Part shown: piece by piece, positions 7,209 to 7,898 of the stretch
How positions within the stretch are numbered: the first letter of the stretch is position 1
Layout: each line of letters starts with the position of its first letter
Origin: an uncultured Hungatella sp.
GTDB lineage: Bacteria > Bacillota > Clostridia > Lachnospirales > Lachnospiraceae
Assembly: GCA_910585645.1 (NCBI GenBank)
Contig: CAJUFP010000169.1
Coordinates: forward strand, 1-7,898
DNA length: 7,898 nucleotides
Direction of reading: 5' to 3'
The notes under the pieces: generated by a model
Databases searched by the model: none
What the model saw: the letters and a program-made list of their open reading frames with translations, nothing else
Told to the model about the DNA's origin: nothing
Program-made: the position numbers and the translations under genes

Positions 7209-7237
7209 ATGTTAACACATATTTTAGAAACAGTAAA
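7209..7237 (-). promoter_or_regulatory. Candidate promoter for the chemoreceptor gene
   Basis: Read on the minus strand, TTTACT (7232-7237) and TAACAT (7209-7214) are separated by 17 bases; the -35 matches 4-5 and the -10 matches 4 of 6 consensus positions. A better -10 (CATAAT, 7206-7211) exists but at a 20-base spacing. An 8-base palindrome TGTTAACA (7210-7217) overlaps the -10 and could be an operator. No sigma-D motility promoter (TAAA-N15-CCGATAT type) was seen. If correct, the leader is about 300 bases long. The AT-rich surroundings fit a promoter, but support is modest. Confidence 0.35.
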
Positions 7238-7271
7238 GATTTTTGCGAAATTCTTTTTATTTTTTGGTATA

Positions 7272-7525
7272 TTGTTGAGTGAGCAATGGGGCGGGGGAGT
7301 CGTGAGGCCAGGGAGGGGAGGAAGGCTGTGTGCCGTTCGGGTTCAGATATGCCAAACATTCCGATGAGCCCTTAAAGCGGGAACCAGTCGGGTATCAGCC
7401 CTCCTGTTTCCCTGGTCTCATCTCCATGGCATAAATTCACCCTGCCGGGACATCTCTCCTTCTCTGACTGGCAAAAACAGAATTCGCTGGCTAAGGGTTG
7501 CTCACTTCAGGTGGTTCCGGTAGGG
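7272..7525. repeat. Complete copy of a ~254-bp imperfect palindromic repeat element
   Basis: Two inverted arms, 7272-7354 and 7427-7525, flank a 72-base centre. Landmarks are symmetric about ~7391: AGTGAGCAA (7278-7286) with TTGCTCACT (7498-7506), TATGCCA (7348-7354) with TGGCATA (7427-7433), and GATGAG (7363-7368) with CTCATC (7417-7422), plus a GGG/CCC hairpin at the centre (7390-7401). The arms are not identical: the left type carries a GGGGCGGGGGA stretch and outer end TTGTT, the right type carries AATTCGCTGG and outer end GTGGTTCCGGTAGGG. The left arm recurs at 1-82 and the right arm at 7809-7898, each inverted. Boundaries are set where similarity among copies stops. There is no open reading frame, no transposase and no clear target-site duplication. 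It may be a MITE-like element, a BIME-like intergenic repeat, or a structured-RNA locus. Confidence 0.82.
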
Positions 7526-7808
7526 GACGCTGCTGCAGCTTACTTTATAATACGGAAAACCATAGAAAGACCACGTTTTCCGGGATTTTTACTTGTATGA
7601 TTAAAATTGGGTGCTGTTCAGTGACTATGTTGGGCGCCATATTTTGACCATATGAAAAGATCCTGTTTACGGCATTTGCAGATTCTGACCACATAGTTTT
7701 TGGCTAACACCAGAAATATAATAAGCAGGATCCGCTCCGACAAATATAATGCACAAATCTTATGGCCGATAAAACAGATATCTTTCCGCTACAGAGTCGA
7801 AACCGCAA
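7526..7808. other. Gene-free AT-richer spacer between two repeat copies
   Basis: These 283 bases lie between the complete repeat copy and the truncated right-hand copy. No open reading frame of useful size with a ribosome binding site was seen on either strand, and no tRNA or recognisable RNA gene. The composition is clearly more AT-rich than the genes. A few 7-base inverted matches occur (ACTATGT 7624-7630 with ACATAGT 7691-7697; GATCCTG 7659-7665 with CAGGATC 7726-7732), about the number expected by chance. It may hold promoters for a gene beyond the window, but none could be assigned. Confidence 0.6.
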
Positions 7809-7898
7809 CCCTACCGGAACCACTTTAAGTGAGCAAACCTCAACCAGCGAATCCTGCTTTTGCCAGGCAGAGAAGGGAAGGATGGTCCTGGCAGGGTG
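7809..7898 (-). repeat. Truncated copy (right-type arm) of the palindromic repeat element
   Basis: The reverse complement of these 90 bases aligns with 7438-7525 almost without gaps. Shared blocks are CACCCTGCC at the window end, the CTTCTCTG-CTGGCAAAA stretch, ATTCGCTGG, TTGCTCACTT (complement at 7827-7836) and the outer end GTGGTTCCGGTAGGG. Beyond 7809 towards the left the similarity ends, giving the same boundary as in the complete copy. The window stops about 11 bases before the inner end of the arm (the TGGCAT landmark). The copy is therefore truncated by the window, and its orientation is opposite to that of the complete copy. Confidence 0.85.

Noticed and set aside
1..7354. Composite transposon bounded by the inverted repeats at 1-82 and 7272-7354
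   Set aside because: The enclosed genes are housekeeping-type with no transposase or integrase, and the repeats are better explained as arms of separate copies of a short intergenic element.
7624..7732. Possible pseudoknot from two interleaved 7-base inverted matches
   Set aside because: In about 300 bases two or three such 7-base matches are expected by chance, and neither is extended by flanking pairs.

Overview
The base composition is GC-rich in the genes and AT-rich between them, with strong AGGAGG-type ribosome binding sites. The gene order pyrF-pyrK-pyrD includes a class 1B, NAD-linked dihydroorotate dehydrogenase. Together these point to an anaerobic Firmicute of the Clostridia, most plausibly Lachnospiraceae. 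That placement is inferred from protein style and gene order; no search was possible.

Left and middle (about 90-5129, + strand): a sigma-A-type promoter (90-118) drives five closely packed genes that end at one strong intrinsic hairpin (5087-5129). The first three are pyrimidine biosynthesis genes: pyrF (OMP decarboxylase, type 2), pyrK (FAD/2Fe-2S electron-transfer subunit) and pyrD (catalytic subunit). PyrK and PyrD form the DHODH-B complex, which oxidises dihydroorotate to orotate using NAD+; PyrF performs the last step to UMP. The next two are not pyrimidine genes: a cytoplasmic YkuE-like metallophosphoesterase that starts with TTG, and a stand-alone TrpB2-type tryptophan synthase beta chain with no trpA beside it.

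Right-middle (5208-6893, - strand): a convergent gene for a membrane chemoreceptor (methyl-accepting chemotaxis protein) ends at the other face of the same terminator. Its upstream region is long (about 300 nt between a candidate promoter and the start codon) and contains two clear inverted repeats, so a structured and possibly regulatory leader is plausible. No known riboswitch class could be matched.

Right end and both edges: the last ~630 bases contain no gene. The clearest unexplained signal is a roughly 254-bp, imperfectly palindromic repeat element (7272-7525) made of two unlike inverted arms around a central palindrome. A left-type arm in opposite orientation forms the first 82 bases of the window, and a right-type arm in opposite orientation forms the last 90. 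The window thus holds one complete copy and two truncated copies of the same element, and it both starts and stops inside the element. The left copy lies directly against the pyr promoter. No mobile-element protein, CRISPR array, tRNA or rRNA was seen.
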